Assembly: GCA_038232515.1 (NCBI GenBank)
Contig: JBBSHS010000005.1
Coordinates: 1 to 55,904, forward strand
Source of the DNA: JBBSHS01 sp038232515
GTDB lineage: Bacteria; Actinomycetota; Acidimicrobiia; Acidimicrobiales; JAUJNH01
DNA: 55,904 bases
Direction of reading: 5' to 3'
The position numbers were made by a program, and so were the translations under genes. Within the stretch, counting starts at the first letter, position 1; every line of letters begins with the position of its first letter. Positions 27,685 to 36,208 of the stretch are shown piece after piece. Under the pieces are notes generated by a model. It made no database searches and had not been told where the DNA came from. It saw nothing but the letters and a program-made list of their open reading frames with translations.

Positions 27685-30600
27685 CGGCCGCCGGCGGCCA
27701 TGACCGCCGGCCACGGCGGCGGCGGCCACGGCGGCGGCGGCGACGAGGGCGGCGAGCTGAGCGGCCCAGCCGAAGGCGCCGCCGTGGCCACCCGGCACCC
27801 GCGCCGGGTGGACGGCCTCGACCAGCCCGGCCGCCAACATGGCGCCACCAGCCACCGCGGCCAGCGCCGCAGGACGGCGCAGGCAGGCACGGCCGACGAA
27901 TGCGATCACGGCCACCGGGCCACCCGTGACGAACAGGGCGGCGGTGGCGACCCCGGCGATGGCTACCCGCTGGCCACCAGGGCCCACCGGCGGCAGCTCG
28001 CAACCGTGCCTGAAGCGGATGGTGGAGAGCAGGGCCAGCAGCGCCAGCGCCGCCGCTCCGGCCCCGAGGGCGGCCCGGTAGGGGCGATCAGGGGTGAACT
28101 CGATGTCGACCCTGGCGCTGGAGGCCGCCGGGAGGACCCAACCCTGGCGCCAACCGTCCACCCGAACGGCAGCGAGCTTGCGGCCGGCGAGGCGGGCCGA
28201 CCATCCAGGGCTGAAGTTCTCGGACAGGGCCAGCACCGAGCGGGGACCGCCGGCCACGTCCAGGGCCCGGCGGTTGCTGCTCCAGCTCCGGACGGCCAGG
28301 GGCCGAGCCGGCGACGCCGAATCCGAACCGGCCCGGGCCCACCCGTCGCCCTCCAGCGTGGCCGAAACCACGCTCAGCGCGTCCTGCGGCTCTGTGTCCA
28401 GCTGGTGGAGGCCGGCGTCGAGGTCGACCGGGCCGCTGCAGGCCTTGAAGACCAGCTCCGTGCCCTGGCGGAGGTCGGCCAGCACGCCGGTGACCGAGGT
28501 GGCGATGGGCCGCCCGTCGACGCTGACGACGGGCCCGCGGCCGCACGGGAGGCTGAAGGACGACCGCGGGTCAGTGGGCGGCGGACCGGGGGCGAGGCTC
28601 TGCAGCAGGGCGTCGAGACGGGGGCCGGGCTGGGCCCGCAGGGTGCCCGACAGCTCGAAGCCGGCGGCCAGGGGCACGGTGAAGCGCCGGGCCAGACGGT
28701 CCTCCTCGTCGGCCCGCAGCAGCTGGCCAGGGGCCGCCACCGACCGGTCGAAGGCGAAGAGCGGGGGTGGGGATCCAGGGTGGGAGAACTGCGTCACTTC
28801 GTCGGCGGGCACCGACAACGGCCGTTTGACCTGCAGCCCGGGAAGCGTCACCTCTCGCAGTCCGGCCCGCGCCAGAGAGCCGGGGACATCCTCACCCACG
28901 ACGCCGACGAGGCCGACGCGCACGTGCCGGGTCGGGCCCGGGGGCAGGGGTAGGAGCTGGGCCTGCTCGGTGTCGGCCACAGGCACGACCATGACGCCGG
29001 TGTCGGTCGTGAGCCGGAGGCTGGTGGGCCGGGGCGCCCCCGGCTCGGGGTCCAACAGCCGGACGCTCAGAGTGGCGAACGACATGGGATGGTCCAGGGC
29101 CAGCTCCACCCATTGGCCGTCCGAGCCGGAGGCGGCGCCCGTCTGCCAGGCCGTCGACGGGTCGTCGTCGAAAGCCGACATGGGCTGGGACTCGGGGTGG
29201 GGGGCCACCGCCGTGGCGTAGGAAGAGGCGGACACCGACGCCGCCCCCTCCATCACCGCCACGGTCTGGTGGGCTGGCCCCGGCACCACAAGGCGGTCAC
29301 GAGGCGGGCCGCCCCCTGGGATGGTCTCGCCTTGGGCCAACACGTAGGAATAACCACCCTGGACGAGGCCGAAGTCGTCGTCGCGCCGTCGCAGGCCGTC
29401 CGTGACGGCGGAGCGCAGATCGGCGCCGAGCCCGCCGACGCGGTCGCCGGCGACGACGGTGGCGTAGCCCGACTGGCCCCGGTCGGCCAGTTGCAGGAGG
29501 GCCTCGGGGCCACCGCTGACCACGACGGTTCCCGCCGCGTCGAAGGTGACGGCCCGAGGGGCATCGCCGTCGACCAGGTAGACGTCAATGGCACGGACGG
29601 GGGCCCCGCCTGCCGTCCCCGCCGTGGTGCCGTCCTGCAGTGGGCCGAAGGCGGCGGCCCGATGGATGCCGGGGGCGGCGGAGAGAAAGTCACGCACCTG
29701 GCCCGGGCTGGGGGCGCCGGCCCGCCGCCAGTCCAGGTCGTTGCGGGCCACCAGGTAGCGCACCCCGGCTCGGGCTAGCGTCGGTGCCAGTCCGCTGGTG
29801 GGCCGCCCGGCGGCCAACCGGCCGTCCACGGCGTCAAGGAGCCGGGTCAAGCCGGCCGACCCGAGCGGCGCCTGGTCACGGACGGCCCAGGGGGCCTGGG
29901 CCAGCGGCTGCAGCGGCTCGTCGATGGGGCGGCCCCACGTGTACTGGCCGAACCCACTGGCGGGGAAGAGCAGGGAACGGCTCCCGCCTGAGTTGGCCCC
30001 GAGCCACCCGGCGGCGTCGTACCAGTACGGCGGGACCTGGCGGAAGCTGCCGGCGGGCACGACCTGACCCCTCAGCAGCGGCAGGGCGGCTCCGGCCAGC
30101 AGCAGGGCCGTCAGTGCCGCGGTGAGCGGGCGCTCCCGTCCGATCGGACGCATGACAGACAGCCCGTGGCCCAGGCCCAGGGCCAGCGGCAGGGCCACCA
30201 CCGGCTGGAACTTGTTGATGCTGCGGAACACCGACAGCGGGCCGTCCAGCCACTGCTGCACGCCGTGCGAGAACGGCCCGCCGAGAGGCCCGCCGTAGGC
30301 GGCGGCGGTCAACGCCAACCCGACGAGCAGGCTGACGGCCAGGAATCGGCGCTCGGCGAGGCCTGGACCGGCCAGCCCGGCCAGCCCGGCGGCGGCCAGG
30401 GCGGCGGTGGCGAAAATGGCGGCGGGAGCGGCCACCAGCAGCCATCCCCCCTGCCACCACGGCACGCCATGCGAGACGTAGTGGGCCAGCCAGTTGGCCG
30501 TGCCCCGCAGAACCTCGGGCGCCGACGCCGTGGACGTCGTCGAACTGGCCCGCTCGATGTAGCTCAAGAAGCCGAAGCCGTAGCGGAGCTCGACCAGGCC

Positions 30601-31323
30601 GCTCAGCACCCACCAGGCGCAGGCCGAGGCCACGGCCAACGCCCACCATGAGGCCAGCGCCCGCCGCCGGGGCCCCCGCTGGCGGGTGGCCAGCCACAGC
30701 GCCGGCAGCACCAGGACAGCGGCGGTGGAGCCGGCGTTGACGGCGCCCATGAGGGCGATGGCCACACCCGCGCGCGCCGCCGCGCCCACCGGTGAGCCGC
30801 CCGCCGCTCCCCGCACCAGGGGCACCAGGGCCCATGGGGCCAGGGCGGCCGGAAGCACGAGGGCTGACAAGGGGCCGACCAGCACCAGCAGAGCAGGTGA
30901 GAGCGCATAGGCCAGACCGGCGGCGACCCTGGTGGCCGGTGTCCCAATGCCGAGCTCGTCGGACAGCCGGATGGTCCCGGCACAGGCACATGCGAGAAGC
31001 AGGCCGATCCACACGCGTTGCCAGGCCCACATCGGCACGCCCATGCCATGGGCGGCGGCGAAGAGGGGGCCCATCGGGAACAGGTAGCCCTGGGCCTGGT
31101 TCTGCAGGGTCCCGAAACCGCTGGTGGCGTCCCAGGCGTGCAGGGCCCGGCCCACGAGCCGGAGCGGGTCCACTACCAGGTCGAGCTTGGTGTCGGCGGC
31201 CAACCGGCCTGGGGATTGAGCGAGGCACGCCAGCACCAGTCCCAGGCCGATCACGAGGATGGTCCGCAGTTGGACCCGGCCACCGGGAGCCGTGGTGGGG
31301 CGGGGCTCAGGCCGTTGGCTCAT
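27346..31323 (-). CDS. AftD-like GT-C membrane glycosyltransferase (DUF3367 type) with discoidin-like domain
   Basis: Open frame of 1325 residues. The N-terminus has TKLDLVVDPLRLVGRALHAW and GTLQNQAQGYLFPMGPLF, strongly like mycobacterial AftD, an arabinofuranosyltransferase acting outside the membrane. About eleven membrane helices occupy the first ~440 residues. A large outer region contains a discoidin-like module (SAFDDDPSTAWQTG, then WVELALD). A last group of helices lies at about 1080-1210. Residues after about 1213 are antisense to the methyltransferase gene and look like read-through past a lost stop. Whether the donor is an arabinose lipid is unknown here. Third gene of a GT4-methyltransferase-AftD-like unit. 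Confidence 0.85.
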   Translation of the reverse strand: MSQRPEPRPTTAPGGRVQLRTILVIGLGLVLACLAQSPGRLAADTKLDLVVDPLRLVGRALHAWDATSGFGTLQNQAQGYLFPMGPLFAAAHGMGVPMWAWQRVWIGLLLACACAGTIRLSDELGIGTPATRVAAGLAYALSPALLVLVGPLSALVLPAALAPWALVPLVRGAAGGSPVGAAARAGVAIALMGAVNAGSTAAVLVLPALWLATRQRGPRRRALASWWALAVASACAWWVLSGLVELRYGFGFLSYIERASSTTSTASAPEVLRGTANWLAHYVSHGVPWWQGGWLLVAAPAAIFATAALAAAGLAGLAGPGLAERRFLAVSLLVGLALTAAAYGGPLGGPFSHGVQQWLDGPLSVFRSINKFQPVVALPLALGLGHGLSVMRPIGRERPLTAALTALLLAGAALPLLRGQVVPAGSFRQVPPYWYDAAGWLGANSGGSRSLLFPASGFGQYTWGRPIDEPLQPLAQAPWAVRDQAPLGSAGLTRLLDAVDGRLAAGRPTSGLAPTLARAGVRYLVARNDLDWRRAGAPSPGQVRDFLSAAPGIHRAAAFGPLQDGTTAGTAGGAPVRAIDVYLVDGDAPRAVTFDAAGTVVVSGGPEALLQLADRGQSGYATVVAGDRVGGLGADLRSAVTDGLRRRDDDFGLVQGGYSYVLAQGETIPGGGPPRDRLVVPGPAHQTVAVMEGAASVSASSYATAVAPHPESQPMSAFDDDPSTAWQTGAASGSDGQWVELALDHPMSFATLSVRLLDPEPGAPRPTSLRLTTDTGVMVVPVADTEQAQLLPLPPGPTRHVRVGLVGVVGEDVPGSLARAGLREVTLPGLQVKRPLSVPADEVTQFSHPGSPPPLFAFDRSVAAPGQLLRADEEDRLARRFTVPLAAGFELSGTLRAQPGPRLDALLQSLAPGPPPTDPRSSFSLPCGRGPVVSVDGRPIATSVTGVLADLRQGTELVFKACSGPVDLDAGLHQLDTEPQDALSVVSATLEGDGWARAGSDSASPARPLAVRSWSSNRRALDVAGGPRSVLALSENFSPGWSARLAGRKLAAVRVDGWRQGWVLPAASSARVDIEFTPDRPYRAALGAGAAALALLALLSTIRFRHGCELPPVGPGGQRVAIAGVATAALFVTGGPVAVIAFVGRACLRRPAALAAVAGGAMLAAGLVEAVHPARVPGGHGGAFGWAAQLAALVAAAAVAAAAVAGGHGRRRPSPARPVADTGPGQDDGGDAGPAGHQPVEPAGTARDVVVGRPGQGHLDEPVRLEQLSQGPGREQPEMAHDDVAGAAEDPHPADLGEDGLHTGQQQQTVEPGGQVRGRQQKDPA

Positions 31324-31368
31324 ACAGCCCGGCGGGGAGCAGGCTGCGACATCGACCGTCAGGCGGTG

Positions 31369-32115
31369 TCATCGTCGCCGGAGCACCGTCGCCAGATTCC
31401 ACGTGGCCACCTCGCGCACGCCGGGCACCGCCAGTATCGACCGGGCCCACGTGGGGTGGTAGCGAGGCCGGGCGTCGACGACGTCGATGTCGGGGTGGCT
31501 CCGGGCCCATCGCAGCACCTTACCGACGTGCACAGGGAACAGGGTTGTACCGTAACGGTTCTTGGGAGGGTGACCACGGTGTCGCTCGTACCGGCGCGCC
31601 GCCCGCTCGCCGCCGAGGTAATGCCACGGCGCCGTCTCGTGCCCGCCCCAGGGCGAGTACCAGTTGGTGAAGGCGCAGTAGACGATCCCGCCCGTGCGGA
31701 CGGTGCGCAGCAGCTCTTCCAAGAAGCGCCAGGGGGTTGCGACGTGCTCGAGCACGTTGGACGAGAAGCAGACGTCGAAGCTGGCGTCGGCGAACGGCAG
31801 GGCCGTGCCGGCGGCGCCCACCGACGCACCCGCCCGGACCGGGCCGCACGGCAGCCGACGGCCGAGCTCACGCCGGTCGGGCTCGACGGCGCAGTAGATG
31901 GCACCGGCCTTGGTGAAGGCGTCGTCGAACCATCCCGGCCCGCCGCCGACGTCGAGCACCTTGGCCCCCCTGAGCCCGATGTAGCGGGAGACCTGGGCCA
32001 CCGAGTCCTCGGCCAGGCAGCGGTAGAACTTCTCGGGCTGGCTCTGTTCATAACCGAAGGCCCGCAGCAGGCGGAACGAGCGGGCGAGCCCGTCCGCTCC
32101 TCCCCGGGCCGTCAT
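31369..32115 (-). CDS. SAM-dependent methyltransferase
   Basis: 248 residues. Motif I is VLDVGGGPGWFDDAF and the post-motif region is VCFSSNVLEHVATPW, with TGGIVYCAFTNWYSPWGGHE after it. The ATG at 32115 overlaps the stop of the upstream GT4 gene (ATGA), so the two are translationally coupled. The frame stays open further upstream but that part is antisense-type filler over the GT4 gene. The C-terminus ends 45 bases before the AftD-like start. Probably modifies a glycan or its lipid carrier, judged from context. Confidence 0.88.
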   Translation of the reverse strand: MTARGGADGLARSFRLLRAFGYEQSQPEKFYRCLAEDSVAQVSRYIGLRGAKVLDVGGGPGWFDDAFTKAGAIYCAVEPDRRELGRRLPCGPVRAGASVGAAGTALPFADASFDVCFSSNVLEHVATPWRFLEELLRTVRTGGIVYCAFTNWYSPWGGHETAPWHYLGGERAARRYERHRGHPPKNRYGTTLFPVHVGKVLRWARSHPDIDVVDARPRYHPTWARSILAVPGVREVATWNLATVLRRR

Positions 32116-33275
32116 GCCGTCCCGGGGCCACCGTGGGCCGTCGGCACCCGCGACGGCGGCGGGATTCTTTCGCCGGTGAGCTCCAAGGCGGGATCGACCT
32201 CGGCCGGCGGCACCGTGGAGCGGTGCCCGGCCACGGCCTCCTCGGCCACCTCGATGAAGCGGCTCACCGTCGATGCCCACGAGAGGTTCCGGGCCCGGTC
32301 GCGCGCCCCTCGACCGAGGGCGCGACGGGCGGTCGGGTCCGCTGCCAGCTCCACCCAGATCTTGGCCATCTCCTCTTCGGAACCGGCCAACCTGCCGGTT
32401 CGCCCGTCGATGACGGAGTCACGGACGCCGGGGACGTCGAAGCCGAGGGTGGGCGTCTCGAACGCCGCCGCCTCCAGCACCACCAGGCCCCAGCCCTCGA
32501 CCATGGAGGGATGCACCAGCAGCCAGGCCGACTCCAGCAGGCGGCGCTTCTCCTCCTCCCCGAGCCGACCCGGCATGCTCACGTTCGGTCCGGCCTTGGC
32601 CCGCAGGCGCTCGGCCTCGGGACCTTCGCCGACGATGACAAGCCGGCCCCCCGTCGCCGGTCCCACCGTCCGCCACAGCCGCAGCAGCATGTCGTAGCGC
32701 TTGTGGGGAACGAGCCGGCCCACGGCCACGAACAGGGGCGGCCTCGACTTCACCGGCCGCCCCTCGTGGCTGTCCACGCCGTTGTGGACGACGCGGATCT
32801 GGCCCGGGGGCACCCCGAGACCGGCGAGGGCCGACGCCGTCGACCCTGAGACAGCGACGACCAGGCGCCGGCGGTAGACCGCCGGCAAGGCCCGCGACTC
32901 CACCGTCCTGCCGATGGCGGCAATGGGCGGGGGGAACCACATGCCCCAGTGATCGGTGTGGATGTGGTTGACGAGGCACATCGACGGCCGGCGGCGCCAC
33001 ACCGGGCTGCAGTAGGGCACCCCGTTGACGACGTCGACCACGAGGTCGGCCTGTCGATGGCGGCGGAGGTAGCGCACGGGCACCCGGAGGTAGTGGCTGT
33101 AGGTGCCGCCGACCGAGACGACCCCGTAGTCGCGGCGGGCGACGGGGCCGGTACACATCAGCACGGCTTCGTGACCCCGGGCCACGACGCCGCGGGCGAG
33201 GTTGTCGACCAACACCTCCGAACCGCCGGCCAGAGGGTGGCTGAGGTCACGCCATGACAGGAAGAGGAACCGCAT
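32112..33275 (-). CDS. GT4 family glycosyltransferase
   Basis: 387 residues, GT-B fold. The N-terminus MRFLFLSWRDLSHPLAGGSE holds the glycine loop of GT4 enzymes. The C-terminal half has VAVGRLVPHKRYDMLLRLW and EGWGLVVLEAAAFETP, the E-x7-E donor-binding motif. It probably adds a sugar from a nucleotide donor in the cytoplasm during glycan assembly. It is the first gene of a three-gene minus-strand unit. The 235 bases upstream (33276-33510) contain no gene I can support; they include an AT-richer patch around 33410-33435 that could hold its promoter. Confidence 0.92.
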   Translation of the reverse strand: MRFLFLSWRDLSHPLAGGSEVLVDNLARGVVARGHEAVLMCTGPVARRDYGVVSVGGTYSHYLRVPVRYLRRHRQADLVVDVVNGVPYCSPVWRRRPSMCLVNHIHTDHWGMWFPPPIAAIGRTVESRALPAVYRRRLVVAVSGSTASALAGLGVPPGQIRVVHNGVDSHEGRPVKSRPPLFVAVGRLVPHKRYDMLLRLWRTVGPATGGRLVIVGEGPEAERLRAKAGPNVSMPGRLGEEEKRRLLESAWLLVHPSMVEGWGLVVLEAAAFETPTLGFDVPGVRDSVIDGRTGRLAGSEEEMAKIWVELAADPTARRALGRGARDRARNLSWASTVSRFIEVAEEAVAGHRSTVPPAEVDPALELTGERIPPPSRVPTAHGGPGTA

Positions 33276-33510
33276 CAGGGCGTCAGCGCGCCGATTCGGT
33301 GTCCGGCGTCCCGGCCGGCGCCGTCATCCGGCCACGGGCCGACGGCTGGGGCGGGACAGCTGAACGAGGACCGGCAAGAACACTCCCCCAAGAGCCGTGC
33401 AGCCAATGTGCCCGTACTTTACTCACCACTACAGATCGGGCACACCCAGGGCTCCACCGGTAGCGGCCAGCCGGTCGCCCCATACCCCACCCGGCAAGCG
33501 ACCAGACCGG

Positions 33511-33896
33511 TTATCCGTCCCTCACGTGCAGGCCACGCTCACGGGCGGCGTCGGCCAGGCGGTCATCGACGGTGCCCACATCCGCCGCCGCCATCTCGGC
33601 CGCCGACAGCACGCAGCAGTCGGGCAGCTTCAGCCCGGTCCCGGCCCGCAACAGGGCCAGCAGTAGCGGAGCGTCCCCGCCGAGATCGGCACACCTGACG
33701 TCGAGCAGTTGCAGCGCCGCAGTGGCGCGGTCGAGCCGGCCGGACCGGGCCGGCCCGACGCACACCTCGGCCAGCGTGAGCGGGCTCGCCACCAGAGGCT
33801 CGGCACCGACTTTCAACAGAGCGGGGTGGCGCGGTCGTGATGGACGTCGGTGGTGTCAAGATGGGCAATGAGCACACTGGCGTCGAGGACGATCAC
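33511..33896 (-). pseudogene. VapC-like PIN-domain toxin, interrupted by a one-base frameshift
   Basis: From GTG 33896 the frame gives VIVLDASVLIAHLDTTDVHH, the start of a PIN-domain ribonuclease, and then stops at TGA 33813-33815. From about 33816-33825 the next frame continues with LLKVGAEPLVASPLTLAEV and on to LKLPDCCVLSAAE and GTVDDRLADAA, ending at 33511. Joining them needs one extra base. Together the two parts carry the four acidic residues expected of PIN nucleases (LDAS, LAEV, LPD, VDD). It overlaps the antitoxin stop as GTGA. This may be a real pseudogene or an assembly error. Confidence 0.75.
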
Positions 33897-34162
33897 GCCG
33901 GCCAGTCGTCGCCCAGGCTTCTTAGGTAGTCAGCGCCGTAGGAGCCGGTGGCCACCCCCCGGGTGCGGGTCACCGCCGCCCGGCGACTGGCTTCGGTGTG
34001 CTCGTTCTGCCTCGCCACCGCCCGGTGGCCCTCCTCCACCAGCCGTACGAGAAGCCTGGCCCGGTTGTGGCCTTCGTCAGGCCACCGCTTGACGGCCTCT
34101 TCGAGGGCCCGGGCGATCTGGTCGGTCTCGGTGATGACGTGTCGCGGACGGACGGTCGGCAT
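33893..34162 (-). CDS. VapB-like antitoxin
   Basis: 89 residues. MPTVRPRHVITETDQIARAL followed by LEEAVKRWP and ARLLVRLVEEGHRAV looks like a short DNA-binding plus toxin-binding antitoxin paired with PIN toxins. The ATG at 34162 is preferred; a GTG at 34177 would add five residues. The stop overlaps the start of the PIN-domain frame, the usual antitoxin-toxin arrangement. The upstream region (34163-34200) repeats ATACCG twice, 21 bases apart, which could be part of an autoregulatory operator. If the toxin is truly broken, the antitoxin is an orphan. Confidence 0.7.
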   Translation of the reverse strand: MPTVRPRHVITETDQIARALEEAVKRWPDEGHNRARLLVRLVEEGHRAVARQNEHTEASRRAAVTRTRGVATGSYGADYLRSLGDDWPA

Positions 34163-34225
34163 ACCGATGTGTACCACCGAGATACCGGTGAGACACCGAA
34201 AACGGTTTGCCCAATGGTCGGACGG

Positions 34226-34936
34226 TCAGTGGGGCCGGCCCGTGCAGTCGACGTAGGCGCCGGCCCGGTCGAGGCCTCGAGGGAGGCGGCGCTCGAGCCA
34301 CCGCAATGTCGACCACAGCGGCCGGCCCCCCACGGGCAGGACGAGGGCGGCGAAGGAGAGCGGGCTGTGCTGGTGGTAGTCGACAATCTCGAACCCGGCA
34401 GACGTCACCATGTCGGCCAGTTCGGCGGCTCGGAACCGGCTGCGCACCGGTACACCCTCCCACTGCGGCCACAGGTCACGGCCCAGGCGAATGGCCGGAT
34501 TGTCCTCCACCGACTCGGCCAACAGCAACTGTCCGCCCGGGCGCAGGACCCGGCGGGCTTCGGCCAGCACCGATCGAGGGTGCTCCAAGTGGTGGAGCAC
34601 GTGCAGGCACCACACCAGCCCGACCGTGGCGTCAGCCATCGGCAGATGCGCTCCTTCGGCCACCACCACGGGAGCATGCCGGCCTGCCTCGTGGGCACGG
34701 GCCGGGTCCGGCTCGACGCCCACCGGGCGGTGCCCGTCGGCCACTATGCGGGGCAGCCACAACCCCGGGCCGCACCCGAGGTCGAGGACCGTCGAGGTGC
34801 CGTCCCACGCTCGCAGCTTGGCCTCGAGATCGACGAAGGGAGCCAACCGCCGACGTTGCCGCCACGACCCGGGCGCCTTGGTGCGGGGCTCATGATCGTC
34901 CTGCCGCCGCCGCCCCGGCTCGGGGGTCCTCAACAT
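34226..34936 (-). CDS. SAM-dependent methyltransferase of the biosynthetic cluster
   Basis: 236 residues. Class I motifs are VLDLGCGPGLWLPRI, VGVEPDPARAHEA and LVWCLHVLHHLEHP. ATG 34936 overlaps the end of the glycosyltransferase gene by seven bases (that gene stops at 34930), so both are co-translated. The frame stays open to 35491 but the extra part is antisense-like filler within the glycosyltransferase. It likely methylates an O, N or C position of the cluster product or its sugar. The exact target is unknown. Confidence 0.88.
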   Translation of the reverse strand: MLRTPEPGRRRQDDHEPRTKAPGSWRQRRRLAPFVDLEAKLRAWDGTSTVLDLGCGPGLWLPRIVADGHRPVGVEPDPARAHEAGRHAPVVVAEGAHLPMADATVGLVWCLHVLHHLEHPRSVLAEARRVLRPGGQLLLAESVEDNPAIRLGRDLWPQWEGVPVRSRFRAAELADMVTSAGFEIVDYHQHSPLSFAALVLPVGGRPLWSTLRWLERRLPRGLDRAGAYVDCTGRPH

Positions 34937-36141
34937 TGCCCCGCCGATGCCGGCCTCCCGGTCGGCTGGCCGGCCAGCCCCTCCAGCACCGGAACCAGCG
35001 CCGCCGGCGCGGGCATCCGCTCGATCTCCTGGCGGAGCCGGTCGGCGGACACCCGGTAGTCGGGTCGACCGAGAAGGTCGTCCAGCTCCCGACGGACGGC
35101 CGCCGGGTCGACGTCGGTATCGTCCAGCACTCGGGCCGCCCCGAGCGCGGCGCAGCGCTCGGCGTTCCAGAACTGGTTGGCGCCCCGCGGCAGGACCAGC
35201 AGGGGAAGGCCGTGGGACAGCGCCGCCAACATGGTCCCCGAACCGCCGTGGCACACCACCGCGTCGCAGTGCCCGAACAGCAACGACTGGGGGATCCACC
35301 GCTCGACGTGCACGTTGGGCGGTTGGGTGCCCAGTTCGGCCGGGTCGCGGTCGCGCCCGATGGTGACGATCACGTTGAACGGAGCGTGGCGCAGGCCGTC
35401 CAGCACGGCTTCGAACACGCCGGGCGTGTCGTTGAAGACCGTGCCCATGGTGACGTACACGGTGGGCCGCCGGGGGAGCGATCCGACCCACTCCGGCAGG
35501 CCCTCGTCGCCGGACATGTCGAAGGGCACGGGGCGAAGCGGCCGGGCCGTGCCCACCGAGGCGATGTTAGAAGCCTGGAGACTGGGCGGGCAGATGTCCA
35601 GGTACAGATGGCGGAACACCCCGCCGGCAGGTAGGGGACCAACCCCCCACGCCTCCCACGTCGGCGCCATGAGGTCGCCGGCCAGTGCCCAGAACTCCTC
35701 TGGTTGGATGGCACCGAAGCTGTGGGCGGCCCAGGGCAGCCGGCGATGGGCGGCGGCCACCGGCGCGGCGAAATCGATGGCGTCGTGGACCACCAGGTCT
35801 GGCTTCCATGCGTCGATGGTGGCGACGACGTCGGCCACCTTGGCCGGCCCGGCCACGCCCGCGAACATGTGGGCGCCGAACCGCCACACGTCGTCGTGGG
35901 CCAGCGCCGCCACCTCCGGGCGGCGCATCGTCTCGTCCTCCACGACCAGGGGGCTCAGTCCGGCCCCGAAGGCACGGAAGCCGGCCGGCTCGACCACCCG
36001 GCGACAGAAGCGCTCCGCAGTGGCGAAGGCCACGTCATGGCCTTCGGACACCGAGGCACCGGCCAAGGGCACCATGGGGTGGAAGTGCCCGAAACCGGGA
36101 AGACAACAGAACAGGACTCGCAAGCGCTCCCCCAGAGGCAC
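34930..36141 (-). CDS. GT1 macrolide-type glycosyltransferase, copy A
   Basis: About 403 residues, GT-B fold of the MGT/UGT type. RVLFCCLPGFGHFHPMVPL carries the N-terminal catalytic His. RPTVYVTMGTVFN, HVERWIPQSLL and CHGGSGTMLAALSHGLPLL form the nucleotide-sugar site with an intact HGGSGT motif. The GTG 36141 is chosen; TTG 36123 with GGGGGAG before it is an alternative, and the open frame starts at 36219 over the divergent promoter. It is a close paralogue of the gene at 48239-49435. It presumably glycosylates the cluster product. Confidence 0.9.
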   Translation of the reverse strand: MPLGERLRVLFCCLPGFGHFHPMVPLAGASVSEGHDVAFATAERFCRRVVEPAGFRAFGAGLSPLVVEDETMRRPEVAALAHDDVWRFGAHMFAGVAGPAKVADVVATIDAWKPDLVVHDAIDFAAPVAAAHRRLPWAAHSFGAIQPEEFWALAGDLMAPTWEAWGVGPLPAGGVFRHLYLDICPPSLQASNIASVGTARPLRPVPFDMSGDEGLPEWVGSLPRRPTVYVTMGTVFNDTPGVFEAVLDGLRHAPFNVIVTIGRDRDPAELGTQPPNVHVERWIPQSLLFGHCDAVVCHGGSGTMLAALSHGLPLLVLPRGANQFWNAERCAALGAARVLDDTDVDPAAVRRELDDLLGRPDYRVSADRLRQEIERMPAPAALVPVLEGLAGQPTGRPASAGQC

Positions 36142-36208
36142 ACGCCCGCCGTGGGGCCCCCGTACCATAGGCGGGCCGGCACCTACAGACCACGGACAGA
36201 GGGGAACG

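Noticed and set aside
27700..28953. 417-residue plus-strand open frame opposite the AftD-like gene
   Set aside because: Low-complexity Arg/Gly/Ala sequence with no recognisable fold; typical shadow frame in high-GC DNA.
34937..35491. 185-residue N-terminal extension of the cluster methyltransferase
   Set aside because: Arg/Gly-rich read-through lying inside the glycosyltransferase gene; the real start at 34936 overlaps that gene's stop.
35177..36208. 344-residue extension upstream of the CoA-transferase
   Set aside because: It runs antisense through the divergent glycosyltransferase; ATG 36209 has a good ribosome site.
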